This document shows, one piece after another, positions 1 through 7,920 of a DNA stretch of 12,800 nt. The stretch comes from an uncultured Bacteroidota bacterium (GTDB taxonomy: Bacteria; Bacteroidota; Bacteroidia; Bacteroidales; UBA12481): NCBI GenBank assembly GCA_903832165.1, contig CAILAQ010000058.1:1-12800 (forward strand). Direction: 5' to 3'. The position numbers and the translations under genes were made by a program. Under the pieces are notes generated by a model, which was not told where the DNA came from, searched no databases, and worked only from the letters and a program-made list of their open reading frames with translations. Every line of letters begins with the position of its first letter. The first letter of the stretch is position 1.

Positions 1-866
1 GAAACATCCCAGTTGCCACCCAGAAAAGCAATTTCCAATATCGATTCTGAATTGGAATAGTGCGCTCCATCAAACAAATCGGCATATTTTGGCAATAATG
101 AATATCCGGCCGGACTGCTGATAACCGCATTGCAATATTCAACCACCTTGTTGTAGTCGCGATCGCTGCGCTGTGCCCAGATCTTTGCCATAAGTGCATT
201 TGCAGCCCCTTTGGTGGCTTTAACCTTGTTGATGGTTTCATCGCTGCCATACCTGTCGGGCAGGTCAGCAATGGCTATCTCCAGGTCTTTTACGATCTGG
301 TCATAAACTTCCTTCTCGGTCGACCGAGGAAGATTGGTTTTTGCCGGATCAGCAGTATTTGAATTTAACTCGATAGGAACCCCGCCATACGTCTTAACCA
401 GCTGGAAGTAATGGAAGGCCCTCAGGAAACTTGCCTGGCCGGTGAGGTATTCACGCATGTGATTCAGGTCAAGAGCCGGATCATTGATGGTTCCGATTTT
501 ACCAAGAATGATATTGCACCGGCCGATACCGGTATACAGCTGCGACCAGTCAGCATACATTCTGCTGTTCGTCACGGGAATTTCAACCACGTCATAATCA
601 ACGACTGGCTGATCGCCTCCGCCAGCAGCATACGCATTGTCGGAACGGACATCCTGCAGTAATACATTATCCCACTGATAATATTCGTAGTAGAAGGCAC
701 GGTAAGCGCCCACCAGTGCATTTTCCAGGTCTGCCGCTGAATTATAGGCGTTACCGGTAGTCAGGTCTGATTTTGGTTTGATATCCAGAAACTTCTCGCA
801 GGAGAGAAATGTTCCAAGAACAATCAGACTACTGACAATCAATGTTTTATTTATTATTTTTTTCAT
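1..866 (-). CDS. SusD/RagB-family glycan-binding outer-membrane lipoprotein (3' part cut by window edge)
   Basis: The first 288 residues of a SusD-like protein are visible; the family is usually about 450-600 residues, so roughly half is missing beyond the left edge. The ATG lies 17 bp after the SusC stop. The N-terminus has a basic start, a hydrophobic stretch and a lipobox ending LSC at Cys23, followed by EKFLDIKP, the standard SusD opening. This predicts lipidation and surface anchoring. The next segment (DLENALVGAYRAFY, later YADWSQLYTGIGRCNIIL) matches the helical TPR-like N-terminal SusD domain. In this family the protein forms a lid on its SusC partner and captures oligosaccharide before import. 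Gene order directly behind susC supports a paired function. The family call is firm; the glycan bound cannot be read from the sequence. Confidence 0.93.
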   Translation of the reverse strand, partial: MKKIINKTLIVSSLIVLGTFLSCEKFLDIKPKSDLTTGNAYNSAADLENALVGAYRAFYYEYYQWDNVLLQDVRSDNAYAAGGGDQPVVDYDVVEIPVTNSRMYADWSQLYTGIGRCNIILGKIGTINDPALDLNHMREYLTGQASFLRAFHYFQLVKTYGGVPIELNSNTADPAKTNLPRSTEKEVYDQIVKDLEIAIADLPDRYGSDETINKVKATKGAANALMAKIWAQRSDRDYNKVVEYCNAVISSPAGYSLLPKYADLFDGAHYSNSESILEIAFLGGNWDV

Positions 867-883
867 GATAGTCTTGATTTTAG

Positions 884-3868
884 TTAAAATGTAACACTCA
901 GGCCAAACAGGAATTCCCGTGTTTGCGGATAGGTTCCGTAATCAACTCCCGGAGCAATGTTGCGTTCCGAGTTGTTGGAGCTGCGGCCATAAAGACTGAC
1001 TTCCGGATCGAATCCGCTGTATTTCGTAAACGTCAGCAGGTTCTCGCTGGAAACATAAAGGTATATCCGGCTGACACTCAGCTTGCTTACAATATTCTTA
1101 GGCAATTCATAGCCAATGGTCATGGATTTTAGCCTGATGAATGAACCGTCTTCAACAAATCTTGAGGAAATCATCGCATTGGTATAATCACCATAGGTTG
1201 CCTTGGGTATATTGGTAACCTGTCCGGGTGTGATCCACCTGTCAAGTACCGAGGCCATCTGATTGGTCTCTTCCCATAGTCCTTCTGATTCCAGTCGGGT
1301 GGCATTGAAAATCTGGTTGCCCTGAACACCCTGGATAAAGAAACTGAATGACCAGTTGCCATAGGTGAAGGAGTTGTTTAAACCGAAAACGAACTTTGGA
1401 TTTGAATTGCCAATAATGGTGAGATCCCCGTCGCTCAAAGTTCCGGTGGAATCCAGATCGCTGTAAATGCTCATCCCGGTCTGTGGATCAACACCTTCCC
1501 AGATGTATCCGTAAAATAATCCAAGCTCTTCGCCTTCCTGTGCAATGGCAACGGAACCTCTGTCTGAAATAGCGCCCACTTTAATGGTGCCGCCGTCAAG
1601 GCTTACGATTTTACTCTTGTTGAAGGAGATGTTGAAATCGGTATTCCATTTCAATGTATTGATAAGATTCCGGCTGGATACCTGGAATTCAACCCCGGTA
1701 TTGTTCATGGCTCCGATGTTTTTTGTTGCAGTGTTTCCGGGCATCCCCACACTTGCGGGAATTGGCCGGTCGAGCAGCATGTCGGTAGTCTTTTTCATGT
1801 AATAGTCGGCCGTCAATAATAAACGGCTGTCGAGCAGGGTAACATCAATCCCGATGTTGGTCTGCTTGGTGGTCTCCCATTTAAGGTTTTTGTTCTCAAG
1901 GGTTATTGGGGAGGTTCCCGGCACTATCGTATTTCCATATACATAGAGCGCACCGGAACTAACCAATCCATAGGAGGCATAATCCCCAACCTGATCGTTT
2001 CCGACAGCACCCCAGCCTGCTCTGATCTTCATGTCGTTAATGAAATCGAGGCCCTTAAAGAATTTTTCTTTTGATATTCTCCAGCCGGCTGAAAATGAAG
2101 GGAAAAATCCCCATATATTATTTGTGGCTGCAAACACGGTGGAGGCATCAGCACGAAAATTCGCAGTTAAAAGATACTTGTCATCATAGCTGTAATTAAC
2201 ACGGCCGAGGAACGCAGCGTTCCTGCGCTGGGATTCTGCATAAGTGACGGTGCGGGTTGCTCCGCCGTTCACGGTATGGACTGCGTCGCCACCAAACCCG
2301 CGTGCATTGACTCCTGTGTAACTGCTAAGTGTTTCAGATGCAACAAAACCAGCCAGACCGGTAATGTTGCTTTTCCCGATGGTCTTGTTGTAGGTGAACG
2401 TATTTTCAGAAATCCAGTAGGTTCTTTGTCTGGTATTCAGATCAGCAACACCCTGGTATCCGCGCCCCTCACGGCTGGTAAATGGATTCATCCAGGCATT
2501 GTAAACGCCGTTTTGTTGCTCATATCCAAATAATGTTTTGAATTTCAGGTCTTTAAGTAGATTTATTTCTGCAAATGCATTACCGCTGAAACGGTTATTC
2601 ACCCAGGAATGATCACTTTTTAAAAGTAAGGCTACCGGATTTTCAAGGTCCTGTATAAACGGGTTGATGGCAAAAGTTCCGTCGGTATTGTAAACGGTGG
2701 TTACAGGCGCACCGGTGAGTAAGCTTACGATGGCACCCTGATACCTTCTGTCTTCAGCAACTTCAACATCTTTCCAGCGGCTGTAGTTCAGGCTGGTCCC
2801 AACCTTCAGCCAGTTATTGACTTTCTGGTCGACATTGGTTTTAAAGGTGTAACGGTCGAGCTGGTTGGTCATGACCACACCTTCCTGTTTCACCCAGGAA
2901 CCCGAGATGTAATATTTGGTGTTTTCGTTTCCTCCGTTGATTCCCAGCTGATAATTCTGGGAGTGGGCTGTCCTGAAAACCTGATCCTGCCAGTTGGTAT
3001 CATAATTATACATGCTCCAGTCTGCTGTCTGTCCCATTTCGGTCATCAGATCCTTATACTGGGGACCATTAAGAACTTTAAGTTTCTTCCATACCTGTGC
3101 TGTACTGAGGTAGGTATCGAAAGTTACCTGTGCTTTTTGATTGGCGCCACGTTTAGTGGTAATCAAAACGACTCCGTTGGATCCGGAAGCTCCGTAAATG
3201 GAAGCTGCAGAAGCATCTTTCAGGATAGACATGGTCTCAATATCTGCCGGACTGATGTCATTGATGGAAGTGGTGGGCACTCCGTCGACAATGTACAATG
3301 GCTCACTTCCTGCAGTAATGGTTGAGGTTCCGCGAACCCTGATGGAGAAACCTGCCTGTGGTTGCCCTGATGGTCGAATTACCTGCACACCGGCCAGCTT
3401 TCCCTCGAGTGAATATCCAAATTGGGTATTCGGCCTGGCTTTAAATTCTTTGGACGTAATGGTGCCAATGGCGCCGGTTACATCCTTTTTTTGCTGTGAT
3501 CCATACCCTACAACAACAACTTCCTGCAAATTGCTGACGGATTCCTTCATGGTAACATTGAGCTGTGTCCTTCCGCTGATTGGCATTTCGAGAGGTTCAT
3601 ACCCGATGAACGAAAATGCCAGCGTTCCGGATGCCGGCGCAGAAATGGTGTACTGACCGTCGGCATTGGTCGCTGTAGCTGTTGAAGTGCCCTTGAGCAA
3701 AACACTTACCCCCGGGATTGCGCTGCCATCTTCACTTTTTACTGTCCCCTTTACAGAAATGTTTTGAGCAAAGAGGCCGAAAGGTGCAATCATCAGGAAC
3801 AGAGCGACCAGAAGAATCACTCTTTGCCACATGACGGGTCCGGGATTAATTTGTAATTTTTCTTTCAT
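884..3868 (-). CDS. SusC/RagA-family TonB-linked outer-membrane transporter
   Basis: A 994-residue SusC-type transporter, a normal length for the family. It has a signal peptide (hydrophobic residues about 17-33, likely cleavage after GLFA, residue 34), a carboxypeptidase-regulatory-like beta-sandwich domain (about 38-108), a TonB-box-like stretch with the typical EVVVVGYG (116-123), and a plug domain (about 125-242) with the signatures LYIVDGVP (191-198) and NGVVLITTKRG (231-241). The rest is a 22-strand-type barrel ending in an aromatic residue (SVTF). There is no N-terminal STN domain, so nothing suggests direct anti-sigma-factor signalling. It should import oligosaccharides held by the SusD encoded next to it, using TonB-ExbBD energy. 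The 86-bp gap after the GH20 gene is AT-rich and shows no clear terminator, so co-transcription with GH20 is plausible. An in-frame Met13 is an alternative start. Confidence 0.95.
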   Translation of the reverse strand: MKEKLQINPGPVMWQRVILLVALFLMIAPFGLFAQNISVKGTVKSEDGSAIPGVSVLLKGTSTATATNADGQYTISAPASGTLAFSFIGYEPLEMPISGRTQLNVTMKESVSNLQEVVVVGYGSQQKKDVTGAIGTITSKEFKARPNTQFGYSLEGKLAGVQVIRPSGQPQAGFSIRVRGTSTITAGSEPLYIVDGVPTTSINDISPADIETMSILKDASAASIYGASGSNGVVLITTKRGANQKAQVTFDTYLSTAQVWKKLKVLNGPQYKDLMTEMGQTADWSMYNYDTNWQDQVFRTAHSQNYQLGINGGNENTKYYISGSWVKQEGVVMTNQLDRYTFKTNVDQKVNNWLKVGTSLNYSRWKDVEVAEDRRYQGAIVSLLTGAPVTTVYNTDGTFAINPFIQDLENPVALLLKSDHSWVNNRFSGNAFAEINLLKDLKFKTLFGYEQQNGVYNAWMNPFTSREGRGYQGVADLNTRQRTYWISENTFTYNKTIGKSNITGLAGFVASETLSSYTGVNARGFGGDAVHTVNGGATRTVTYAESQRRNAAFLGRVNYSYDDKYLLTANFRADASTVFAATNNIWGFFPSFSAGWRISKEKFFKGLDFINDMKIRAGWGAVGNDQVGDYASYGLVSSGALYVYGNTIVPGTSPITLENKNLKWETTKQTNIGIDVTLLDSRLLLTADYYMKKTTDMLLDRPIPASVGMPGNTATKNIGAMNNTGVEFQVSSRNLINTLKWNTDFNISFNKSKIVSLDGGTIKVGAISDRGSVAIAQEGEELGLFYGYIWEGVDPQTGMSIYSDLDSTGTLSDGDLTIIGNSNPKFVFGLNNSFTYGNWSFSFFIQGVQGNQIFNATRLESEGLWEETNQMASVLDRWITPGQVTNIPKATYGDYTNAMISSRFVEDGSFIRLKSMTIGYELPKNIVSKLSVSRIYLYVSSENLLTFTKYSGFDPEVSLYGRSSNNSERNIAPGVDYGTYPQTREFLFGLSVTF

Positions 3869-3954
3869 GCGTTTTGGTTTTAGAAGTAATAATGCTAATG
3901 TATCATTTAACTCCTAATCAAATGCATGAAAGCCTGATTATTACACGAAAATAT

Positions 3955-5598
3955 TCAGTTCAGCCAACCTGGTCTTCTGTAATGAACATTTTTTAAGTTC
4001 ATGAGGTTGAAATGGGGTTTCATCCTTACCTGAAATGAGTACCAGTTGCGGGCTGGTGACCAGCTGATTTCGGCCAGTGCCTGCATTCTCGGAAAGGCAA
4101 GATTCTCAAAAACTGCTTCCGATGGAACCACCTCGGTCCACATACAGGTTTGCAAGCCCAGAACTTTGTCCAGAACTTCGGGGGGATATATGGTTGAAGG
4201 ACTATATTCGAAGAGTTTCTGCAGGGCATCGTCGGTATTCACACTGGCCAGGTAAAATGGCGACCACGGAGCAAGGATGATTGCGTTGCCGTTTGCCGCG
4301 CTCCGTGCCGGGGAATCCTTCACCCAGTCGCGCCAGAACATCATGGTGATATTGCTGTCGATGCTGCCGTCGATCACATCATCCCAGGCAATAACCTTCT
4401 TGCCCCTGGCTTCCAGATGTTCCTGCATTTTTCTGACAAAGAAGTTCTGAATTCCGTTGAGGTCCTTAATTCCGTTGTTCTTCATGAATCCCTGACAATC
4501 AGCGGATTTTGCCCAGGTACCTTTCTCAACCTCGTCGCAGCCGATATGCATGTATTTTGAAGGGAAAAGATCGGCTATCTCATCCCACACCTGATAGCAG
4601 AATTCCATGACTTCATTTTTACAGGGGCATACCGGAAATGAAAATTCCTTGCCCCACCCGGCTGAGTCTGCGCAGGAAAGCCATGGATATGCCCTGATAG
4701 CTGCCGACATATGCCCGGGCATATCTACCTCAGGAATTACCTCGATGAACTTTGAAGTTGCATAGGCGATGATTTCCCGGATATCCTGTTTTGTGTAAAA
4801 TCCGCCGTATACTTTATTTCCATTAACTTCCCTGATGAAGCGTTCATCAAGAGTATAAGTGATATCCTTTTTAGCCAGTTCGATACAGGTTGAATCCATG
4901 CTGTTAAAAGTTCGCCAGCTGCCAATTTCATTGAGCTGTGGGAATTTTTCGGATTCGAGGCGCCAGCCCTGGTCATCGGTCAGATGCAGATGCAATTTGT
5001 TGAGTTTGTAATACGAGAGCCAGTCGATAATTTTCAGCACGTACTCCTTGGTAAAAAAATGCCTGGAAACATCCAGATGAAACCCCCGCCAGGAATATTT
5101 TGGCTTGTCCTTAATGGTCATGCAAAGCAGGCTCACAGATTCCGCTTGTAAACCTGCTGTTGAGTTCCAGATCATTTGCCGGATGGATTGTGCTGCATAA
5201 AAAGCCCCGGCGGCATCGCTTGCCTTTATCATGATTCCACTTGCTGATATATCGATTTGATAACCTTCCGGTTCGATGGTTTTGTCTTCAAGAAACTGAA
5301 TGTTGGTAACCCCGGAAGGCTTGTCGTTCCTTTTTCCGGGAACCTTCAGGGCCTGAACCAGCGCAGCGTCAACAGCAGCCACTGCCGGCTCGAATACTGC
5401 GAAGTTGACGAGAATTGTTTTACTGTCGATGCTCAGATGACCGGTTGCAAGATCAACGCTCAGTGGTAGTGGTATGATGCCATGAGCATGATTGCCCGGA
5501 GTAACCGGCGGTTCTGAATTCTTTGCGCATTGCGGAAAAAATAGCAGGGAAACCAGCAGAACTCCGATCTGAAAAATTGATTTGTATTGGATTGTCAT
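3955..5598 (-). CDS. GH20 beta-N-acetylhexosaminidase, predicted lipoprotein
   Basis: A 547-residue glycoside hydrolase family 20 enzyme, which removes terminal beta-linked GlcNAc or GalNAc by substrate-assisted catalysis. The N-terminus has a hydrophobic segment and a lipobox FPQC (Cys24), so it is probably an exported lipoprotein. A GH20b-like N-terminal domain (about 38-165) is followed by the catalytic barrel from YSWRGFHLDVSRHFF (168-182). Family motifs visible are HLHLTDDQGWRLE (203-215), EVDMPGHMSAA (290-300), the catalytic Asp-Glu pair D355-E356 in HIGCDE, and AWDD and MMFWRDW later on. The residue before the catalytic pair is Cys354, where HIGGDE is common. It lies directly upstream of the SusC/SusD genes on the same strand, which points to a locus for hexosamine-containing glycans (chitin oligosaccharides, host-type glycans or peptidoglycan-derived sugars). 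The exact linkage is not predictable. Confidence 0.94.
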   Translation of the reverse strand: MTIQYKSIFQIGVLLVSLLFFPQCAKNSEPPVTPGNHAHGIIPLPLSVDLATGHLSIDSKTILVNFAVFEPAVAAVDAALVQALKVPGKRNDKPSGVTNIQFLEDKTIEPEGYQIDISASGIMIKASDAAGAFYAAQSIRQMIWNSTAGLQAESVSLLCMTIKDKPKYSWRGFHLDVSRHFFTKEYVLKIIDWLSYYKLNKLHLHLTDDQGWRLESEKFPQLNEIGSWRTFNSMDSTCIELAKKDITYTLDERFIREVNGNKVYGGFYTKQDIREIIAYATSKFIEVIPEVDMPGHMSAAIRAYPWLSCADSAGWGKEFSFPVCPCKNEVMEFCYQVWDEIADLFPSKYMHIGCDEVEKGTWAKSADCQGFMKNNGIKDLNGIQNFFVRKMQEHLEARGKKVIAWDDVIDGSIDSNITMMFWRDWVKDSPARSAANGNAIILAPWSPFYLASVNTDDALQKLFEYSPSTIYPPEVLDKVLGLQTCMWTEVVPSEAVFENLAFPRMQALAEISWSPARNWYSFQVRMKPHFNLMNLKNVHYRRPGWLN

Positions 5599-5614
5599 TT
5601 CGATGCAGCCTTAC

Positions 5615-5645
5615 CAAAAATATGAAAAGGCAGCACGCCATCAAA
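5615..5645 (-). promoter_or_regulatory. Candidate Bacteroidota-type promoter for the GH20 gene
   Basis: Read on the minus strand, TTTG (5645-5642) is followed by a 19-bp spacer and TATTTTTG (5622-5615), an exact match to the Bacteroidota housekeeping pattern TTTG - about 19-21 bp - TAnnTTTG. Transcription would start about 10 bp before the GH20 ATG, which gives an unusually short leader. The sequence match is direct; promoter activity is inferred. Confidence 0.42.
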
Positions 5646-5760
5646 AATTAGGAGTATAAATTTCCATTTACTATCCAGAAATGCATCTTTTGACGGTCTT
5701 GGCGGACATTTGAGATTAACTGTTGAGATGAAATAGTCCATAAATTTTGTAAAGTTTGCG

Positions 5761-5794
5761 TTGCGCTGCTTGCCATTGGTATCGGTAGATTTTG
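5761..5794 (+). promoter_or_regulatory. Weak candidate promoter for the DHOD-like gene
   Basis: TTG (5761-5763) lies 22 bp upstream of TAGATTTTG (5786-5794), which resembles TAnnTTTG with one extra T. The predicted start would give a leader of roughly 20-25 bp before the ATG. The match is imperfect, and a similar TAAATTTTG at 5741-5749 competes with it. Confidence 0.2.
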
Positions 5795-5823
5795 TAGTTT
5801 TATGGCATTAATAAGATCAGAAA

Positions 5824-6858
5824 ATGGCAGACCTATCGACGACTTACATGGGCTTGAAATTGAAAAGTCCAATCATTGCTGGAAGTTCAGGCCTTATGAA
5901 CAGCCTGGAGAATCTTAAACAATTTGAAGCAGCCGGTGCCGGAGCAGTAGTGCTGAAATCTATCTTTGAAGAACAGATCCAGCTTGAAACGCAGAAGTTT
6001 ATTAAGTCGGGCGACGAAAATGCACAGCAGTGGACCAATACCTTTCAGGGAATAGTCGATAACCGGTCACATGATTACGATGAAGCACTGGAATACATCA
6101 ATAATTTTGCCAAGGAACATACCCTCGATCAATACCTTGATTTTATCAGGGAAGCGAAGAAAAGTCTGACCATCCCCGTAATCGCCAGTATTCATTGTGT
6201 ATCAAACTATGACTGGAGTTACTTTGCCAGGCGCATTCAGGATGCCGGTGCCGATGCTCTGGAACTGAACGTTTATGTTTTACCTTCGGATTTCAGCCGT
6301 ACCGGAGCTGAAAATGAACAGGCATACTTCAATATCGTCGATCAGGTTAAGAAGCAGGTGGCAATCCCGATCTCACTTAAAATCGGCTATTATTTTTCGA
6401 GCCTGGTAAATACGGTACAAAAGCTCAGCGAGACTGGCATTTCGGCTCTGGTGATGTTCAACAGGCCTTATAATCCGGATATTGATATCCATAATCTGAA
6501 ACTCACTTCAAATTATCTGCTGAGCAATCCAGAAGAGTACGCCAGAACCCTGCGCTGGGTGGCCATTTTGTCAGGAAAACTAAAATGTGACATAGCCGCA
6601 TCTTCCGGCATTCATAGTTTTGAACCGGTGGTAAAACAACTGTTGGCCGGAGCAACCGTTATCCAGGTGGCGTCAGTTATCTATATTCATGGGGTTGACC
6701 ATATCAGGCAGCTTGTTTCCGGACTGAACGGATGGATGGACGAGCATAAGTACGAACGCATAAGTGATTTCAGGGGCAAGCTCAGTCAGCAGAATATCGA
6801 GAATCCGGCCGCATATGAGCGGGTCCAGTTCATGAAGCTGTACTCGAAAATTGAATAA
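5824..6858 (+). CDS. Dihydroorotate-dehydrogenase-like FMN protein of unknown substrate
   Basis: A 344-residue TIM-barrel protein of the DHOD superfamily. Recognisable segments are the N-terminal strand SPIIAGSSGLMNS (15-27), AGAGAVVLKSIFEEQI (37-52, with the Lys of the FMN site), ALELNVYVLPSD (145-156) and the C-terminal phosphate-binding region AASSGIHSF (258-266) with GATVIQVASVIYIHG (276-290). True class 1 DHODs carry a catalytic Cys in a motif close to NxSCPN, and class 2 enzymes a Ser. Here the equivalent stretch reads NVYVLPSD with no Cys or Ser at the expected place, so pyrimidine synthesis should not be assumed. It matches the 'dihydroorotate dehydrogenase-like' subgroup. The gene stands alone on the plus strand: divergent from GH20, convergent with flxA. 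A redox link to the Flx/Hdr genes is possible but rests only on adjacency. Confidence 0.85.
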   Translation: MADLSTTYMGLKLKSPIIAGSSGLMNSLENLKQFEAAGAGAVVLKSIFEEQIQLETQKFIKSGDENAQQWTNTFQGIVDNRSHDYDEALEYINNFAKEHTLDQYLDFIREAKKSLTIPVIASIHCVSNYDWSYFARRIQDAGADALELNVYVLPSDFSRTGAENEQAYFNIVDQVKKQVAIPISLKIGYYFSSLVNTVQKLSETGISALVMFNRPYNPDIDIHNLKLTSNYLLSNPEEYARTLRWVAILSGKLKCDIAASSGIHSFEPVVKQLLAGATVIQVASVIYIHGVDHIRQLVSGLNGWMDEHKYERISDFRGKLSQQNIENPAAYERVQFMKLYSKIE

Positions 6859-6860
6859 AT

Positions 6861-6881
6861 GGCAGAGGGCAGAAGGCATAA
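6861..6881 (+). repeat. Heptad repeat array, left copy (GGCAGAR units)
   Basis: Three head-to-tail 7-bp units (GGCAGAG, GGCAGAA, GGCATAA) begin 2 bp after the stop of the DHOD-like gene. The first 18 bp are an exact inverted copy of positions 7029-7046. Confidence 0.75.
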
Positions 6882-6917
6882 ATTAGTAACAGGTCTTAAG
6901 TATAAAGAATAAAGTTA

Positions 6918-6946
6918 AGGAACAAGGCAACAGCTACTTGCTTCCT
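6918..6946. terminator. Possible weak bidirectional hairpin terminator between convergent genes
   Basis: AGGAACAAG (6918-6926) can pair with CTTGCTTCCT (6937-6946), giving a 9-bp stem with one bulged base and a 10-base loop. The flanks are AT-rich on both sides but have no clean T-run, so this is a plausible rather than a typical intrinsic terminator. The location between two converging genes is the main support. Confidence 0.28.
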
Positions 6947-6967
6947 GATAATATTACATTTTACTAA

Positions 6968-6981
6968 GTCAGAAGTCAGGT
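6968..6981 (+). repeat. Two related heptads (GTCAGAA, GTCAGGT)
   Basis: Two adjacent 7-bp units resemble the GGCAGAR heptads on either side of this intergenic region, differing mainly at the second base. They lie roughly midway between the flanking arrays. Confidence 0.5.
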
Positions 6982-7018
6982 GCAAACTTATTTCCTGATC
7001 CTATTTCTTATTCCCAAT

Positions 7019-7046
7019 TTCAGCCTTTTGCCTTCTGCCCTCTGCC
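7019..7046 (-). repeat. Heptad repeat array, right copy (four GGCNRAR units)
   Basis: Read on the minus strand these are GGCAGAG, GGCAGAA, GGCAAAA and GGCTGAA, head to tail, starting 5 bp after the flxA stop. The first 18 bases are identical to the opening of the left array, so the two arrays form an 18-bp perfect inverted repeat separated by 150 bp. Confidence 0.78.
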
Positions 7047-7051
7047 TTAAG

Positions 7052-7891
7052 TTAATACTCAGCCGGCATTTTGTTAAGTTCGCTCAGGGTAAATACCGGG
7101 CCATCTTTGCAAACATAGTATTTCCCGACATTGCAGCGGCCGCATTTTCCAAAACCGCATTTCATCCTGTTTTCCAGCGTAGTGAAAATATTCTCGTCGG
7201 AAAATCCGAGTTTCTTGAGTACCGGAAATGTGAATTTGATCATGATCGGGGGCCCGCAAACGATGGCAATGGTGTTCTCTGCATTTGGCGCCACTTTATC
7301 CACAATCGTAGGCACAAATCCTACTTCGCCTTTCCAGTCAGGAGTCTGGCCACCGGGATCCACAGTAGTTATCAGGTTGATATCCGGCCGCTCTTCCCAT
7401 TCCTTTAATTCATTTTTGTATACAAGGTCATTCACGGTACGTGCACCGTAAACGATCGTGATATCCTTATACTTCTCCCTCTTGTCGATAGTGTTCCAGA
7501 TTACGCAGCGCATCGGTGGCAAAGCGATTCCTCCGGCTATGTAAAGCAGGTTTTTACCTTCCCATTCTTCAATCGGAAAAACATTCCCGTATGGTCCGCG
7601 TAATCCGACTGTATCACCGACTTCAAGCTTTGACAAAGCATTGGTCACCCGGCCGGTTTTACGGAAGGTGCATTCCAGATAGCCTTTGCGGGTTGGGGCA
7701 GAAGCAATGCAAAAGGTTGATTCACCGCCGCCCATGACTGAATATTCAGCAAATTGGCCGGCACTGAATTTAAAGTTTTCCCCTTCTTCCTGGTTCTTGA
7801 ATTTTAATCTGAAGGTACGTACCTCGGGAGCCTCTTCAGTGATGGTTTCGATTTCCATCAGATAGGGTACGTAAATATTGGATGGGCTCAT
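7052..7891 (-). CDS. flxA: FlxA: FAD/NAD(P)-binding, [2Fe-2S] oxidoreductase subunit
   Basis: A 279-residue ferredoxin-reductase-type subunit related to AsrB of anaerobic sulfite reductase and to the gamma subunit of sulfhydrogenases. The N-terminal half is a flavin-binding barrel (about 5-105; FCIASAP at 60-66, GPYGNVFP at 99-106). The nucleotide-binding domain follows, with YIAGGIALPP (117-126) and VCGPPIM (211-217). The C-terminus has the four Cys expected for a [2Fe-2S] cluster (C245, C250, C253, C261), as in the PyrK-like family. It should oxidise NADH or NADPH and feed electrons to the partner iron-sulfur subunits in the cytoplasm. It is the last gene of the run, 29 bp after flxB, with no Shine-Dalgarno sequence. 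The fold is certain; the specific FlxA assignment rests on the neighbours, since AsrB- and hydrogenase-type subunits look alike. Confidence 0.88.
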   Translation of the reverse strand: MSPSNIYVPYLMEIETITEEAPEVRTFRLKFKNQEEGENFKFSAGQFAEYSVMGGGESTFCIASAPTRKGYLECTFRKTGRVTNALSKLEVGDTVGLRGPYGNVFPIEEWEGKNLLYIAGGIALPPMRCVIWNTIDKREKYKDITIVYGARTVNDLVYKNELKEWEERPDINLITTVDPGGQTPDWKGEVGFVPTIVDKVAPNAENTIAIVCGPPIMIKFTFPVLKKLGFSDENIFTTLENRMKCGFGKCGRCNVGKYYVCKDGPVFTLSELNKMPAEY

Positions 7892-7920
7892 GGTTTATTG
7901 ATGATTTCGGTAATACAAAT

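Noticed and set aside
3198..3656. Plus-strand open frame of 152 codons opposite the SusC plug domain
   Set aside because: The opposite strand codes for conserved SusC motifs over the same bases, and the antisense translation has no family features.
5648..5872. Minus-strand 74-codon frame reaching from the DHOD-like start into the divergent region
   Set aside because: Its start is inside the DHOD-like coding sequence, its translation is low-complexity and Ser/Gln-rich, and it has no neighbour or motif support.
6861..7046. MITE-like transposable element bounded by the 18-bp inverted repeats
   Set aside because: No target-site duplication is visible at the outer ends, the arms are internally made of 7-bp tandem units, and the arms sit at the gene ends. 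A repeat family explains this better than an insertion.
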